A stretch of 64,000 nucleotides of DNA from Actinomadura parmotrematis. GTDB lineage: Bacteria; Actinomycetota; Actinomycetes; Streptosporangiales; Streptosporangiaceae. The position numbers and the translations under genes were made by a program. Below, piece by piece: positions 1 to 7,819 of this stretch. The notes under the pieces are model-generated. The model ran no database searches, was not told the DNA's origin, and saw only the letters and a list, made by a program, of their open reading frames with translations. The DNA is taken from contig NZ_JAIBOA010000005.1 in NCBI RefSeq assembly GCF_019458805.1, forward strand, positions 62,001-126,000. Direction: 5' to 3'. Numbering within the stretch: position 1 is the stretch's first letter; each line of letters begins with the position of its first letter.

Positions 1-610
1 CGGGGCGCAGCAGCCGGTCGCCCGACGTGGCCGTCGCCCCCTCCGTGAAGATCACGTACAGGACGCTGAGCACGCCGCCCAGCCGCTCCCGGCGCTCGGC
101 GGCCGGCGGCGCCTCGAACGGCACCCCGGCCGCCGCGATCGTCTTCTTGCCCCGGGTGAGGCGGGCCTGCACGGTCGGCACCGGCACCAGGAACGCGCGG
201 GCGATCTCCTCGCTGGACAGGCCGCCGACCACCCGCAGCGTCAGCGCCACCCGGGCCTCCGGGGAGAGCACCGGATGGCAGCTGATGAACATCAGCGCCA
301 GCACGTCGTCGTCGATCCGGTCGGGATCGACGTCCTCCTCGGCCACCGGGCCGGCCGCCAGCAGGGCGTACCGGTCCTGGAGGGCGGTCCGGCGGCGGAT
401 CGCGTCGATCGCCCGCCGCCGGGCCGTCGCCATCAGCCACCCGGCCGGGTTCGCCGGGGCGGCGACCGGCCAGGACACCAGCGCCTCGGCCACCGCCTCC
501 TGGGCGGCGTCCTCGGCCAGCCCGAAATCGCCGGTGAGCCGGGTCAGCGCGGCGACGATCCGCGCCGCCTCGATCCGCCAGACGGCCTCGACGTCGGCCG
601 CGCCGGTCAT
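1..610 (-). CDS. ECF42-type RNA polymerase sigma factor (3' end outside window)
   Basis: The reverse strand reads open from an ATG at 610 to the window edge, about 203 codons. The N-terminal part has the region-2 pattern of ECF sigma factors (GDFGLAEDAAQEA near residue 27, then a WLMATARRRAIDAIRR helix). Region 4 follows (ALTLRVVGGLSSEEIARAF, then VPTVQARLTRGKK). The DVLALMFISCHPVLSP segment between them is typical of the SigJ-like/ECF42 branch, which carries a C-terminal TPR-like extension; that part lies outside the window. Its start overlaps the stop of the upstream DGPF gene by 4 bp (ATGA), so the two are co-translated. The ECF42 assignment rests on this partner, and no anti-sigma gene is visible. 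Confidence 0.88.
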   Translation of the reverse strand, partial: MTGAADVEAVWRIEAARIVAALTRLTGDFGLAEDAAQEAVAEALVSWPVAAPANPAGWLMATARRRAIDAIRRRTALQDRYALLAAGPVAEEDVDPDRIDDDVLALMFISCHPVLSPEARVALTLRVVGGLSSEEIARAFLVPVPTVQARLTRGKKTIAAAGVPFEAPPAAERRERLGGVLSVLYVIFTEGATATSGDRLLRP

Positions 611-978
611 GCGCCGGCCAGGGGCACCTCGTCGCTCCCCGCCACCCGCCGCACCTCGATCTTGGTCCCGCGGGCCGCCGGAACCCGCCTGGCCCACTCG
701 ACCGCCTCCTCCTTGGAGGCGACGTCGAGCAGGAAGAAGCCCCCGAACAGCTCCCTGGTCTCGCCGTACGGCCCGTCGGTGACCACCGGGGCCTCGCCGC
801 CGAAGTCGACCACGGCGCCCTGGCGCGGATCGTCCAGCCCCTCGGCCTCCAGCAGCACGCCGGCCTTGACCATGTCCCCGATGAACCGCTGGGTGGCGGC
901 CATCAGCTCGTCGATGTCGGCCATCATGGCCGCGTTCGACGCGTCGGTGCCCCGCATGATCAGCAGGTACTTCGCCAT
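607..978 (-). CDS. YCII-related DGPF-domain protein
   Basis: This 123-residue protein begins MAKYLLIMRG and contains the family signature as DGPYGETRELFGGFFLL near residues 69-85. DGPF proteins are small dimeric ferredoxin-like-fold proteins that accompany ECF42 sigma factors. Their biochemical role is unsettled; YCII relatives include a chloro-muconolactone dehalogenase. The start has a GGAGAG ribosome site a few bases upstream. It is first in a two-gene operon with the sigma factor. The upstream promoter fits the ECF42 consensus, so the sigma factor probably drives its own operon. Confidence 0.9.
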   Translation of the reverse strand: MAKYLLIMRGTDASNAAMMADIDELMAATQRFIGDMVKAGVLLEAEGLDDPRQGAVVDFGGEAPVVTDGPYGETRELFGGFFLLDVASKEEAVEWARRVPAARGTKIEVRRVAGSDEVPLAGA

Positions 979-1027
979 CGCGCTCTCCTCGTCCGCCGGG
1001 ACCGCCTCTCGGCCCGCGCACCCTTAC

Positions 1028-1054
1028 GTCGAACGAGCGGCCCGCGGATCGACA
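1028..1054 (-). promoter_or_regulatory. candidate ECF42-dependent promoter of the DGPF-sigma operon
   Basis: On the reverse strand TGTCGA (1054-1049) is followed after 17 bp by CGAC (1031-1028), about 50 bp before the DGPF start codon. As I recall it, the ECF42 consensus is TGTCGA at -35 and CG[A/T]C at -10. The match and the spacing support autoregulation. This is a motif match only. Confidence 0.55.
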
Positions 1055-1098
1055 CGACCCTGCGGAAATCTCTCCCCGCGAGCCGACGACGAGCGTGA

Positions 1099-1190
1099 CC
1101 GGACGCTCACAGCCTAGCCACGGGCGTGCAGGCCCCGACGCTCTACCACCACTTCGGGGAGCGGGCCGGACTCGTCCGCGCGCCCGCGTC
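1099..1190 (+). pseudogene. TetR-family regulator remnant (HTH fragment) cut by Tn3 element
   Basis: The frame from 1099 encodes GVQAPTLYHHFGERAGLV, the recognition helix and following turn of a TetR N-terminal domain. There is an in-frame stop upstream and no start codon. The downstream sequence is lost where the transposon's inverted repeat begins at 1191. Only about 30 codons survive, and the rest of the gene is not found at the far side of the transposon. It marks the left edge of the foreign island. With the SDR 3' fragment at 17071-17132 it may be the remains of a TetR/SDR chromosomal pair. Confidence 0.65.
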
Positions 1191-1228
1191 GGGGGTCGAC
1201 GAACATCGGAACGAAAAGTCCCGTTAGC
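1191..1228 (+). repeat. left terminal inverted repeat of transposon 1
   Basis: The sequence starts GGGGGTC and continues with the conserved core GACGAACATCGG followed by AACGAAAAGTCCCG. The reverse complement of 7104-7141 matches it at the GGGG terminus and through the whole core. This is the transposase-binding end of a Tn3 element. Confidence 0.9.
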
Positions 1229-1378
1229 GGCTCTGTCGGCCGAGGCCTCGATTTGGCGCCGGGTTCGTGCTGTTGACCTGCGTATTCGTGTTCCGTCGCG
1301 GGCTTGGTTGCTGGCGGCGCGTAACGGTTGGATCTTCGTGCTGAGGCGGGGGTCTGGCTCGCTCTACTTTCTGGGCTC

Positions 1379-4300
1379 ATGCCAGTTGAGTTCTTGAGTG
1401 ATGGCGAGGCGGCTGCCTATGGCCGGTTCGCAGGAGTTCCGCCTCGGGCGGAGCTGGAGCGGTTCTTCTTCCTGGACGATGCGGATCGAGCGCTGGTCGC
1501 GGGGCGGCGTGGTCCGCACAATCGGCTCGGCTGGGCGTTGCAGGTGACGACGGCTCGGTTCGTGGGCCGGTTCTTGCCCGATCCGCTGGAGGTGCCGGAG
1601 GAGGTCGTGGTCTATCTGGCGGAGCAGCTGGGGATCGAGGACGTCTCGCAGGTGAAGCGGTATGCCGAGCGGCGGGCGACGCCGTTCGAGCATCAGGAGG
1701 AGATCCGGAAGGCCTACGGGCTGCGGGAGTTCGGGGCGGTGGAGGCGGAGTTCACGGCGTGGGTGGACGCGCGGGCGTGGTCGACCGGCGACGGCAAGAA
1801 GACGATCTTCCATGACGGGGTGGTGTGGCTGCGGGAGCGCAAGGTGCTGCTGCCCGGGGTCACCACTTTGGCCCGGCTGGTCGCCCGTGTGCGCGACGAT
1901 GCGACCGAGCGGCTGTATGACGCGCTCTTCTACGTCATGACGCCGCGCCAGAGGGCCGTGATGGAGCTGCTGCTGGAGGTGCCCGACGACCGGCGGGTCT
2001 CAGATCTGGAGCGGTGGCGGCAAGGTCCGTCGGTGCCATCGGGTCGGAGCATGGAGCGGGCGCTGGACCGGGCGGCGGAGATCCTGTCGGTCGGCGCGGG
2101 CGGCCTGACGATTCCGCCCGAGGTGCCCTACCGCAGGTTGGTGGACCTGGCCCGGTACGGGATGCAGGCGACCGCGACGCTGCTGCGCCGACACGGACCG
2201 TCCCGGCAGCTGGCGACGCTGCTGGCCACCGTCATCTACCTGGAGGGCAAGGCCGTCGACGACTGCCTGGACCTCCTCGACGTCCTCATGACCACGGAGC
2301 TGATCGGCAAGGCCGAGACCGCCACGAGCAGGGAACGGGCCCGGCAGCATCCCAAGCTCGCCAAGCATTCGGCGACGCTCGCGACCGCGATCGACACGTT
2401 GCTGGAGACGCTGGAGTACGGCGAGGATCTGCGCCTGGACCAGCTGATGGAGTCGATCGACGCGATCGTGCCGCGCCGGCAACTGCGGGAGGCGGCCGAT
2501 GCGGTGCTCGAGATGGTGCCGCCGCCCGGCGCCGATCCCGATGGCGAGGTCCGGGCGCAGCTCGCCGCGAAGATCTCAACGGTGTCGGGGTTCCTCAAGA
2601 CCCTCACCACGGTGATCGAGTTCGGCGCCACGACCGAGGCGGATCGGGTGCTGGCGGCGATGAAGGAGCTGCCCAGGTTGCTGGACGGCCGCAAGAAGAA
2701 GGTCTTGCAGACCGACGTCGACGCCGCCTTGGTGACCGGGTCGTGGCAGCGGCTGGTGTTCAAGACGATGCCGAACGGCAGCACGGTCGACAAGAACGCC
2801 TACGCGATGTGCGTCCTCACCCAGTTCCACAAGCACCTGCGGCGCCGCGACATCTACTCCCAGGTCTCCGCCCGCTGGAAGGACCCGCGCGGCCAGCTCC
2901 TGGACGGCCACAAGTGGGAAGCGGCCAAGGGGCCGGCACTCACCGACCTGTCCCTGCCCGAAGACCCCGGTCAGCTCTTGGCCGAGCACGCCCTTGTGCT
3001 GCACCAGGCGCTGCGGGATGTCGGCTCACGCCTGTGTGAAGAAGGCGTCGGGGTCAGTGTGGATGAGGACGGGCGGCTGCATGTGGCGGCGCTGGCGGCG
3101 CTGCCCGAACCGCCCTCGCTGGTGGACCTGCGTAAGCGGGTCTCCGACATGCTTCCGCGCGTCGACCTGCCCGAGCTGCTGCTGGAGACCATGGAGCGGT
3201 ACCCGCGGTTCACCGAGGCGTTCTCCTCGGCTGACGGCGGGGAGAGCAAGCTCGCTGACTTCACGACCTCGGTCGCCGCCTGCCTCACCTCCCAGGCGTT
3301 GAACATCGGCTACGCGCCCGTCGTCAAGCCCGGTCCCCCGGCGCTGGAGCGGGCGCGGCTGTCGCACATCGCCCAGAACTACCTGTCGGCCGAGACCTAC
3401 ACCCTGGCCAACGGGCCGCTCATCGACGCCCAGGGGCAGATCGGGTTCGCGAGCGCGCTCGGCGGCGGCTTGGTCGCCGCGATCGACGGGATGCGGTTCG
3501 TCGTCCCTGTCCCGTCCATCTACACGCGACCGAACAAGAAGTACTTCGGCCGCAGGCGCGGCGTCACCTGGCTCAACATGATCAACGACCAGGGTGCCGG
3601 GCTGGGGGCGAAGGTCGTCACCGGCACCGTCCGCGACTCCCTGCACATGATCGACGTGGCGTTCCGGCGCGACGGCGGCGCCCGGCCCGAGGTCCTGGTC
3701 ACCGACACCGGCTCCTACTCCGACATCGTCTTCGGGCTCGTCCACCTGCTCGGCATGCAGTACCGGCCCGCTCTGGCCGACATCCCCGACCAGAAAGGCT
3801 GGCGGATCCAGAACACCGACTACGGGCCGCTGAACAGGTTCGCCCGCGGCAAGGTCGACCTGGACAAGATCGTCCGGCACTGGCCCGACATCCTGCGGGT
3901 CGTCGTGTCGATCTACACCGGCGAGGTCCGCGCTCACGACGTGCTGCGGATGATCCAGCGCGACGGGAACCCCACCCGGCTCGGCGACGCCATCGCCCAC
4001 TACGGCCGGATCTTCAAGACCCTGCACATCCTCACCTACGCCGTCGAGGAGCCCTACCGCCGCGACATCAAGGGCGTCCGCAACCTGCAAGAAGGCCGCC
4101 ACGCCCTCGCCTCGCGGATCTTCCACGGCAAGAAGGGCGAGCTGTACCAGCGCTACCACAAGGGCATGGAGGACCAGCTCGGCGCCCTCGGCCTGGTCCT
4201 CAACTGCGTCACCCTGTGGAACACCTTCTACATCGACGCGGCCCTCGACCAGCTCAAAGCCCAGGGCTACCCCGTTCAGGACGCCGACGTCGCACGGTTG

Positions 4301-4429
4301 TCGCCGTTCGTCCGCAAGCACATCAACGTGACGGGCACCTACTCCTTCACCAGACCCGACCTCGGCCCGACCGGTGTTCGCCCGCTGCGCGATCCCGATC
4401 AGCCCGATGGAAACGAAGATCATTCGTAA
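1379..4429 (+). CDS. tnpA: Tn3-family DDE transposase TnpA (transposon 1)
   Basis: This is a 1,016-residue replicative transposase, the usual length for Tn3 TnpA. It begins MPVEFLSDGEAAAYGRF, the family's typical N-terminus. A longer reading from ATG 1328 is possible but adds 17 residues unlike the family. The N-terminal half is DUF4158-like and the C-terminal half is the Tn3 DDE domain. The catalytic triad is visible as D703 (in IDGMRF), D776 (in VTDTGSYSD) and E905 (in LQEGRH). It binds the terminal repeats and makes the cointegrate that the resolvase at 5560-6288 separates. It reads intact. The short downstream frame up to 4571 is not convincing as a gene. Confidence 0.95.
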   Translation: MPVEFLSDGEAAAYGRFAGVPPRAELERFFFLDDADRALVAGRRGPHNRLGWALQVTTARFVGRFLPDPLEVPEEVVVYLAEQLGIEDVSQVKRYAERRATPFEHQEEIRKAYGLREFGAVEAEFTAWVDARAWSTGDGKKTIFHDGVVWLRERKVLLPGVTTLARLVARVRDDATERLYDALFYVMTPRQRAVMELLLEVPDDRRVSDLERWRQGPSVPSGRSMERALDRAAEILSVGAGGLTIPPEVPYRRLVDLARYGMQATATLLRRHGPSRQLATLLATVIYLEGKAVDDCLDLLDVLMTTELIGKAETATSRERARQHPKLAKHSATLATAIDTLLETLEYGEDLRLDQLMESIDAIVPRRQLREAADAVLEMVPPPGADPDGEVRAQLAAKISTVSGFLKTLTTVIEFGATTEADRVLAAMKELPRLLDGRKKKVLQTDVDAALVTGSWQRLVFKTMPNGSTVDKNAYAMCVLTQFHKHLRRRDIYSQVSARWKDPRGQLLDGHKWEAAKGPALTDLSLPEDPGQLLAEHALVLHQALRDVGSRLCEEGVGVSVDEDGRLHVAALAALPEPPSLVDLRKRVSDMLPRVDLPELLLETMERYPRFTEAFSSADGGESKLADFTTSVAACLTSQALNIGYAPVVKPGPPALERARLSHIAQNYLSAETYTLANGPLIDAQGQIGFASALGGGLVAAIDGMRFVVPVPSIYTRPNKKYFGRRRGVTWLNMINDQGAGLGAKVVTGTVRDSLHMIDVAFRRDGGARPEVLVTDTGSYSDIVFGLVHLLGMQYRPALADIPDQKGWRIQNTDYGPLNRFARGKVDLDKIVRHWPDILRVVVSIYTGEVRAHDVLRMIQRDGNPTRLGDAIAHYGRIFKTLHILTYAVEEPYRRDIKGVRNLQEGRHALASRIFHGKKGELYQRYHKGMEDQLGALGLVLNCVTLWNTFYIDAALDQLKAQGYPVQDADVARLSPFVRKHINVTGTYSFTRPDLGPTGVRPLRDPDQPDGNEDHS

Positions 4430-4669
4430 GGGCCGCGTGCGCGAGGTTCTGTCTCACCGTTGGGTGCGGAGCCGGCTCATCGACCAGGCGCTCTACCACG
4501 TCGAACATGCCCAGATGGGCCTGCCCGACCTCCCTGCCGAAGCCCTCGAACCCGCACCGGCCAAGGCCTGACCTTCGAGAGGTCATCTGCCGGCCCGGCG
4601 TCCTCAGCCACCGAGTGAGTCGATGCGTTCTCGCGTGTTCGACGCCCAGCCGGACCGAGGTCGCCCAGG

Positions 4670-5389
4670 ATGGCGGTCATGAACAACCAGTCCTGGGAGC
4701 TGTCGCCCGAAGAGGTCCTCACCCTTCCCCTCGACGAACTCGCGCTGCACGTCCTGCGGGACGCCAAGATCAACGGAGAGTGGAACTGGGGAAACTGGCT
4801 GATCTCCGCGAAACAGGGATACGGCCGGCGCCCCGACGTCCTCGGGGCGTTGTCGGAAGCATGGGGATGGCTCCAGACCCACGGCCTCATCGCCTGGAAC
4901 CCCGGCCAGAGCGCCCAGCAGGCGTTCGTCATCAGCCGCCGCGGTGAGCAGCTCCTGAACCTCGGTCTGACCTGGCTGCGAGCGGTCCAGCGCCTGGACA
5001 TCGAGATGCTGCCGGTGCTGGAGCAGAAGGTACGCCCGCAGTTCATGCGAGGCGACTTCGAGATCGCCGCGTTCACCGCCATGCGCGAGGTCGAAGTCCA
5101 AGTCCGTCAGCGCGCCGGGTTCGGCAACGACCAGTACGGCGTCCGCCTGATGCAACTCGCCTTCGCCGCTGACCCACCCGGCCCGTTGTCCCACACGGAC
5201 GTGGAGAAAAGCGAGCGGGTCGCCACTATGGAGCTGTTCAAGGGCGCGATCGGCGTCTTCAAGAACCCACCCAGCCACCGCCAGGTCGACTTCGACGACC
5301 CCACCGAAGCAGCCGAGATCATCCTGTTCGCCGACCTCCTGCTGCGACTGCTTGACAAGACCCCAGACCACTCCTCCAACACCCCGTGA
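4670..5389 (+). CDS. TIGR02391 (Ymh) family protein, transposon passenger
   Basis: A 239-residue protein. Residues about 20-105 look like a winged helix (GALSEAWGWLQTHGLI, then FVISRRGEQLL). The C-terminal part (about 125-225) fits the TIGR02391/Hypoth_Ymh domain: a helix with a conserved Phe-Glu, then DVEKSERVATMELFKGAIG and FKNPPSHRQ. In the family this last motif is usually RNPxxH, which resembles the HEPN RNase motif (R-x4-6-H). Here Arg is Lys (K198, N199, H203). Its role is unknown, though relatives occur in mobile and defence regions. It lies between tnpA and the res region, reads with tnpA, and has no clear promoter. Confidence 0.7.
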   Translation: MAVMNNQSWELSPEEVLTLPLDELALHVLRDAKINGEWNWGNWLISAKQGYGRRPDVLGALSEAWGWLQTHGLIAWNPGQSAQQAFVISRRGEQLLNLGLTWLRAVQRLDIEMLPVLEQKVRPQFMRGDFEIAAFTAMREVEVQVRQRAGFGNDQYGVRLMQLAFAADPPGPLSHTDVEKSERVATMELFKGAIGVFKNPPSHRQVDFDDPTEAAEIILFADLLLRLLDKTPDHSSNTP

Positions 5390-5411
5390 TCTCACCCGGC
5401 GAGCCGTCCCC

Positions 5412-5530
5412 GGGTGTTGAGAATCGTTCGATTCACAACACCCCCACCCGAAGGTGCCTGCGCGACCGGCCGGACCCCGAACAACTGTCGAAAAAACGTG
5501 TTGCGAGATCATGCTGTTCAACAAGTCCGG
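5412..5530. other. candidate res (resolution) site of transposon 1
   Basis: Just upstream of the resolvase is an inverted repeat GGGTGTTG (5412-5419) / CAACACCC (5436-5443) around an AT-richer centre (AGAATCGTTCGATT). It is followed by two weaker copies of the GTTG/CAAC half-sites near 5480-5505 and 5512-5530. Tn3 res sites consist of three such resolvase-binding subsites beside the resolvase gene. The subsite boundaries are my estimate. Confidence 0.55.
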
Positions 5531-5559
5531 GTGAGCCCTTTCTCCTACACTTCTCGGCT

Positions 5560-6288
5560 GTGGACTCCCTTCCTGCTCCTGAACAGGCCATCGCGATCAC
5601 CGGTGACCCGCTCGCGGCCGAACCGGCGGTCCTCACCGGCGCGCTCGTCGGCTATGCCCGGGTGTCGACCAAAGACCAGCGGCTCGACCGGCAGACCCTC
5701 GCCCTGGAAGCGGCGGGCTGCATCCGGATCTTCGCCGACAAGAAGTCCGGCAAGAACGTCGAGCGCGAAGAGCTGTGGAAGGCCCTGGACTACCTGCGGC
5801 CCGGCGACACCCTCGTGGTCCCGTCCCTGGACCGGCTCGCCCGCTCGCTCCAAGACCTCATCGCGATCGTCGCCGGCCTGCGCAAGCGCGGCATCGGGTT
5901 CCGGTCGCTGAAGGAAGCCCTCGACACCACCACCGCCGGCGGCCGCCTGGTCTTCCACGTGTTCGCCGCACTCGCCGAGTTCATCCGCGAACTCATCATC
6001 GAAGGCACCCACGAGGGCCTGGCCGCCGCCCGCGCCCGAGGACAGCGGCTCGGCCGCCCGCCCGCGATGACACCCGAGCAGGTCCGGCACGCCCGAGCCC
6101 TGCTCGCCCAGCCCGACGCCACCATCGCCTCGATCGCCCGGCTCCTCGGGGTCAGCCGCTCCACGATCTACAAGTACGTGCCCGAGCTCAAGACCGGCAG
6201 CGACCACCAGAGCATCGACGTCCCCGCCCAGCGACTCGAACTCGCCGCAGAGGCCGACCATGCGAATGGCGGCTCACCGCAGAGGTAG
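5560..6288 (+). CDS. tnpR: serine resolvase TnpR (transposon 1)
   Basis: A resolvase/invertase-family recombinase of 242 residues. The N-terminal catalytic domain begins LVGYARVSTKDQRLDRQ with nucleophile S36. It continues with the SGKNVER and LVVPSLDRLARS blocks and the long E-helix. The C-terminus has a helix-turn-helix (TIASIARLLGVSRSTIYKYV) preceded by LGRPPAMT. I prefer the GTG at 5560: the frame is open from 5386, but those 58 codons cover the inverted repeat of the res region. It resolves cointegrates formed by TnpA. It appears intact. Confidence 0.9.
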   Translation: MDSLPAPEQAIAITGDPLAAEPAVLTGALVGYARVSTKDQRLDRQTLALEAAGCIRIFADKKSGKNVEREELWKALDYLRPGDTLVVPSLDRLARSLQDLIAIVAGLRKRGIGFRSLKEALDTTTAGGRLVFHVFAALAEFIRELIIEGTHEGLAAARARGQRLGRPPAMTPEQVRHARALLAQPDATIASIARLLGVSRSTIYKYVPELKTGSDHQSIDVPAQRLELAAEADHANGGSPQR

Positions 6289-6299
6289 GAGTTCCGGAC

Positions 6300-6965
6300 C
6301 TATTTACGCATCGGCCACAGGCGGCGAAGCGCCCTTCTCCACGCCGGCAACGAGCGGACTGCGACCGGAGTTTCGAAGGTCGTGGGAGGCATCCGGGACC
6401 AGGCGCCGTGCGTGAACGGGGCGCTGACGCCCGTATGCTCCTGAGCCCACCGGAACAGCTTCTCGAAGTCGGCGACCAACCGCTCGGCGAGCTCGGCGTT
6501 CAGCAGGGCGACGATCTGCGGCTCACCATCGCCCTCGTTGATCTCCTCCGTCTGCACCAGTTGGTCTCGCAGCTTGACCCGGCAACCGGGGTCGGTGTGC
6601 ATGAGGTAGTTCCGCCACCTACTGATGTACAGCAGCAGCGCGGCCCGGTCGGGGTCCAGCTCGAAATCACCCGAGCGCCCCAGGGCGCGAGCCGCCTGCG
6701 GAAACTCCTTCCATGCCTGCTGCCACTTGAGGAAACCCGGGTGGCGTTCAGCCCGGAGATGCACCCAGCTGCCGTAGGCCTCAGCGGCCGCCTGCGTCAG
6801 CAGCACCGTGACGATCGCGGCATCCGCCTCGCGGTTCCCTGGTTCGACACCACTGCCGCCCGCCGCACGCTCGGCCTCAGCCTCGCGACGGTAGAGCCGG
6901 GCAAGCCTCGCGGAATCGAGCGCGGCGCGGAAGTGCACCTGGCTGGCGTCGTAGACGAAGTCCAT
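6300..6965 (-). CDS. unknown protein with HEPN-like RNxxxH motif, transposon passenger
   Basis: A 221-residue, mainly helical protein with no signal peptide or membrane segment. Residues 50-75 (IVTVLLTQAAAEAYGSWV) form an amphipathic helix with a conserved-looking Glu. They are followed by SRWRNYLMHTDP at 116-126. R118-N119-x3-H123 fits the HEPN ribonuclease signature (R-x4-6-H, often RNxxxH). The family cannot be named from sequence alone. It converges on the resolvase with an 11-bp gap and ends inside transposon 1. A toxin or abortive-infection RNase is an inference from the motif. No adjacent antitoxin-like nucleotidyltransferase is present. Confidence 0.55.
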   Translation of the reverse strand: MDFVYDASQVHFRAALDSARLARLYRREAEAERAAGGSGVEPGNREADAAIVTVLLTQAAAEAYGSWVHLRAERHPGFLKWQQAWKEFPQAARALGRSGDFELDPDRAALLLYISRWRNYLMHTDPGCRVKLRDQLVQTEEINEGDGEPQIVALLNAELAERLVADFEKLFRWAQEHTGVSAPFTHGAWSRMPPTTFETPVAVRSLPAWRRALRRLWPMRK

Positions 6966-7060
6966 CCCCCGATGATCCTCCTAGAAGCACCAGCAGCGAA
7001 CTCACGCACGGCAAAGACTCGACTGCTACGGGCTGACCAGCACCAACTCACACCCGAGCG

Positions 7061-7086
7061 ACATCGGAACGAAAAGTCACGCTAAC
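7061..7086 (+). repeat. third copy of the transposon 1 terminal repeat
   Basis: ACATCGGAACGAAAAGTCAC plus GCTAAC repeats the core of the transposon ends in the left-end orientation, only about 15 bp before the true right repeat. With 7104-7141 it forms a back-to-back, roughly 80-bp inverted structure. The copy has one change (CAC for CCC) and lacks the outer GGGG/GACGA part. Confidence 0.8.
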
Positions 7087-7103
7087 GAGCTCGGCCAGCC
7101 CCG

Positions 7104-7141
7104 CTTAGCGGGACTTTTCGTTCCGATGTTCGTCATGCCCC
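7104..7141 (-). repeat. right terminal inverted repeat of transposon 1
   Basis: Read on the reverse strand it starts GGGGCATGACGAACATCGG and continues through AACGAAAAGTCCCG, matching the left end at 1191 except for two or three bases near the tip. The region from here to 7357 (about 215 bp) carries no gene I can support and presumably holds the promoter of the next operon. Confidence 0.9.
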
Positions 7142-7357
7142 GGCTCCGCGCCCGGTCGCGCCCGGTCGCGGCGGGGCGGGGAGCCGGGCCGCAGGGAGGT
7201 TCTGTCGGGTCCTGCCCCGGGTGTATCGCCTAGCAAGCTCCTCACCGGCACCCCGATACCCGGACGTTGACGCGTGTGTCTCTTGGCCGTTTGGTCGCCG
7301 AGACTGTTTGCGTTGGTTTGTGTGGCGGGCAGGCGGTGATGCGCCGATGATGGCGGC

Positions 7358-7819
7358 ATGAGAGGGGACGCTGGCAGTACGGGCGGTTCGAGCGGTGCCG
7401 GGGATGCCGGGGGGAGGCGCCGCAGGTGGCAGGTCGGGGCGGGCGCGGGCCTGACGGTGGCGGCGCTGGTGGCGCTGGTGGTGTACTTCGCGGCGGTCGG
7501 GCTGGACAAGGCGGACAAGCTGGGCAGCGTGATCGGGGTGCTGATCGCGGTGGTCGGCCTCGCGCTCGCCGCCTATGGGTTGCTGACCCCGCAGCCCCCG
7601 GATTCGGCTGCAGCGGGGCGCCGGGTCCGGCAGGAGGCCGAGGCCACCAAGGAGGGCGAGATCATGCAGATCGGTGGCAGCCAGGGCAGGCCGTCGGGGC
7701 GACGTCGGGGGCGGGCCGGCGGTGAGGTGGAGCAGCGGGCGCGCGCTCGCAAATCCAAGGTCACCCAGATCGGCGGGGATCAGGAAGGCGAGGGCCGGGA
7801 GCCGCGGGAGACCCCGTGA
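7358..7819 (+). CDS. two-helix membrane protein with two RHIM/PP-like motifs (putative NLR-linked effector)
   Basis: A 153-residue protein. It has a Gly/Ser/Arg-rich N-tail, two membrane helices (about 27-48, LTVAALVALVVYFAAV; about 54-77, LGSVIGVLIAVVGLALAAYG) and a charged cytoplasmic tail. The tail carries two copies of a short motif: IMQIGGSQ (102-109) and VTQIGGDQ (135-142). The second lies in VEQRARARKSKVTQIGGDQ, nearly repeated in the N-terminus of the next gene product (VDQRADARKGGRVTQVAGDQ). Its stop overlaps the GTG of the NB-ARC gene (GTGA), so the pair is co-translated. By analogy with bacterial NLRs that signal through amyloid motifs, I infer a membrane-acting effector engaged by the receptor. 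The protein family is not one I recognise. Confidence 0.75.
   Translation: MRGDAGSTGGSSGAGDAGGRRRRWQVGAGAGLTVAALVALVVYFAAVGLDKADKLGSVIGVLIAVVGLALAAYGLLTPQPPDSAAAGRRVRQEAEATKEGEIMQIGGSQGRPSGRRRGRAGGEVEQRARARKSKVTQIGGDQEGEGREPRETP

Larger units (their letters stand above)
1191..7141. mobile_element. Tn3-family transposon 1 (about 5.95 kb)
   Basis: Imperfect terminal inverted repeats begin GGGG at both ends (1191 and, on the reverse strand, 7141) and share a 26-bp identical core. Between them lie a DDE transposase (1379-4429), a serine resolvase (5560-6288) with an upstream res-like region, and two passenger genes (4670-5389, 6300-6965). The 38-bp repeat length and GGGG terminus match the Tn3 family. 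The flanking 5 bp (GCGTC left, GGCTC right) are not a target duplication, so one end has probably been rearranged since insertion. Confidence 0.88.

Noticed and set aside
1-1117. Forward frames covering the first kilobase
   Set aside because: They lie opposite the ECF42 sigma and DGPF genes, which have clear family motifs on the reverse strand.
4374-4571. Short forward frame (65 codons) overlapping the transposase 3' end
   Set aside because: No ribosome site, no recognisable motif, and the first part lies in the transposase coding region; most likely non-coding.
5420-5434. GAGAATCGTTCGATTC as another copy of the regulon palindrome
   Set aside because: Spacing and second half-site differ, and it is the centre of the transposon res dyad.
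1186-7146. 5-bp target duplication of transposon 1
   Set aside because: GCGTC on the left and GGCTC on the right differ; not a duplication.
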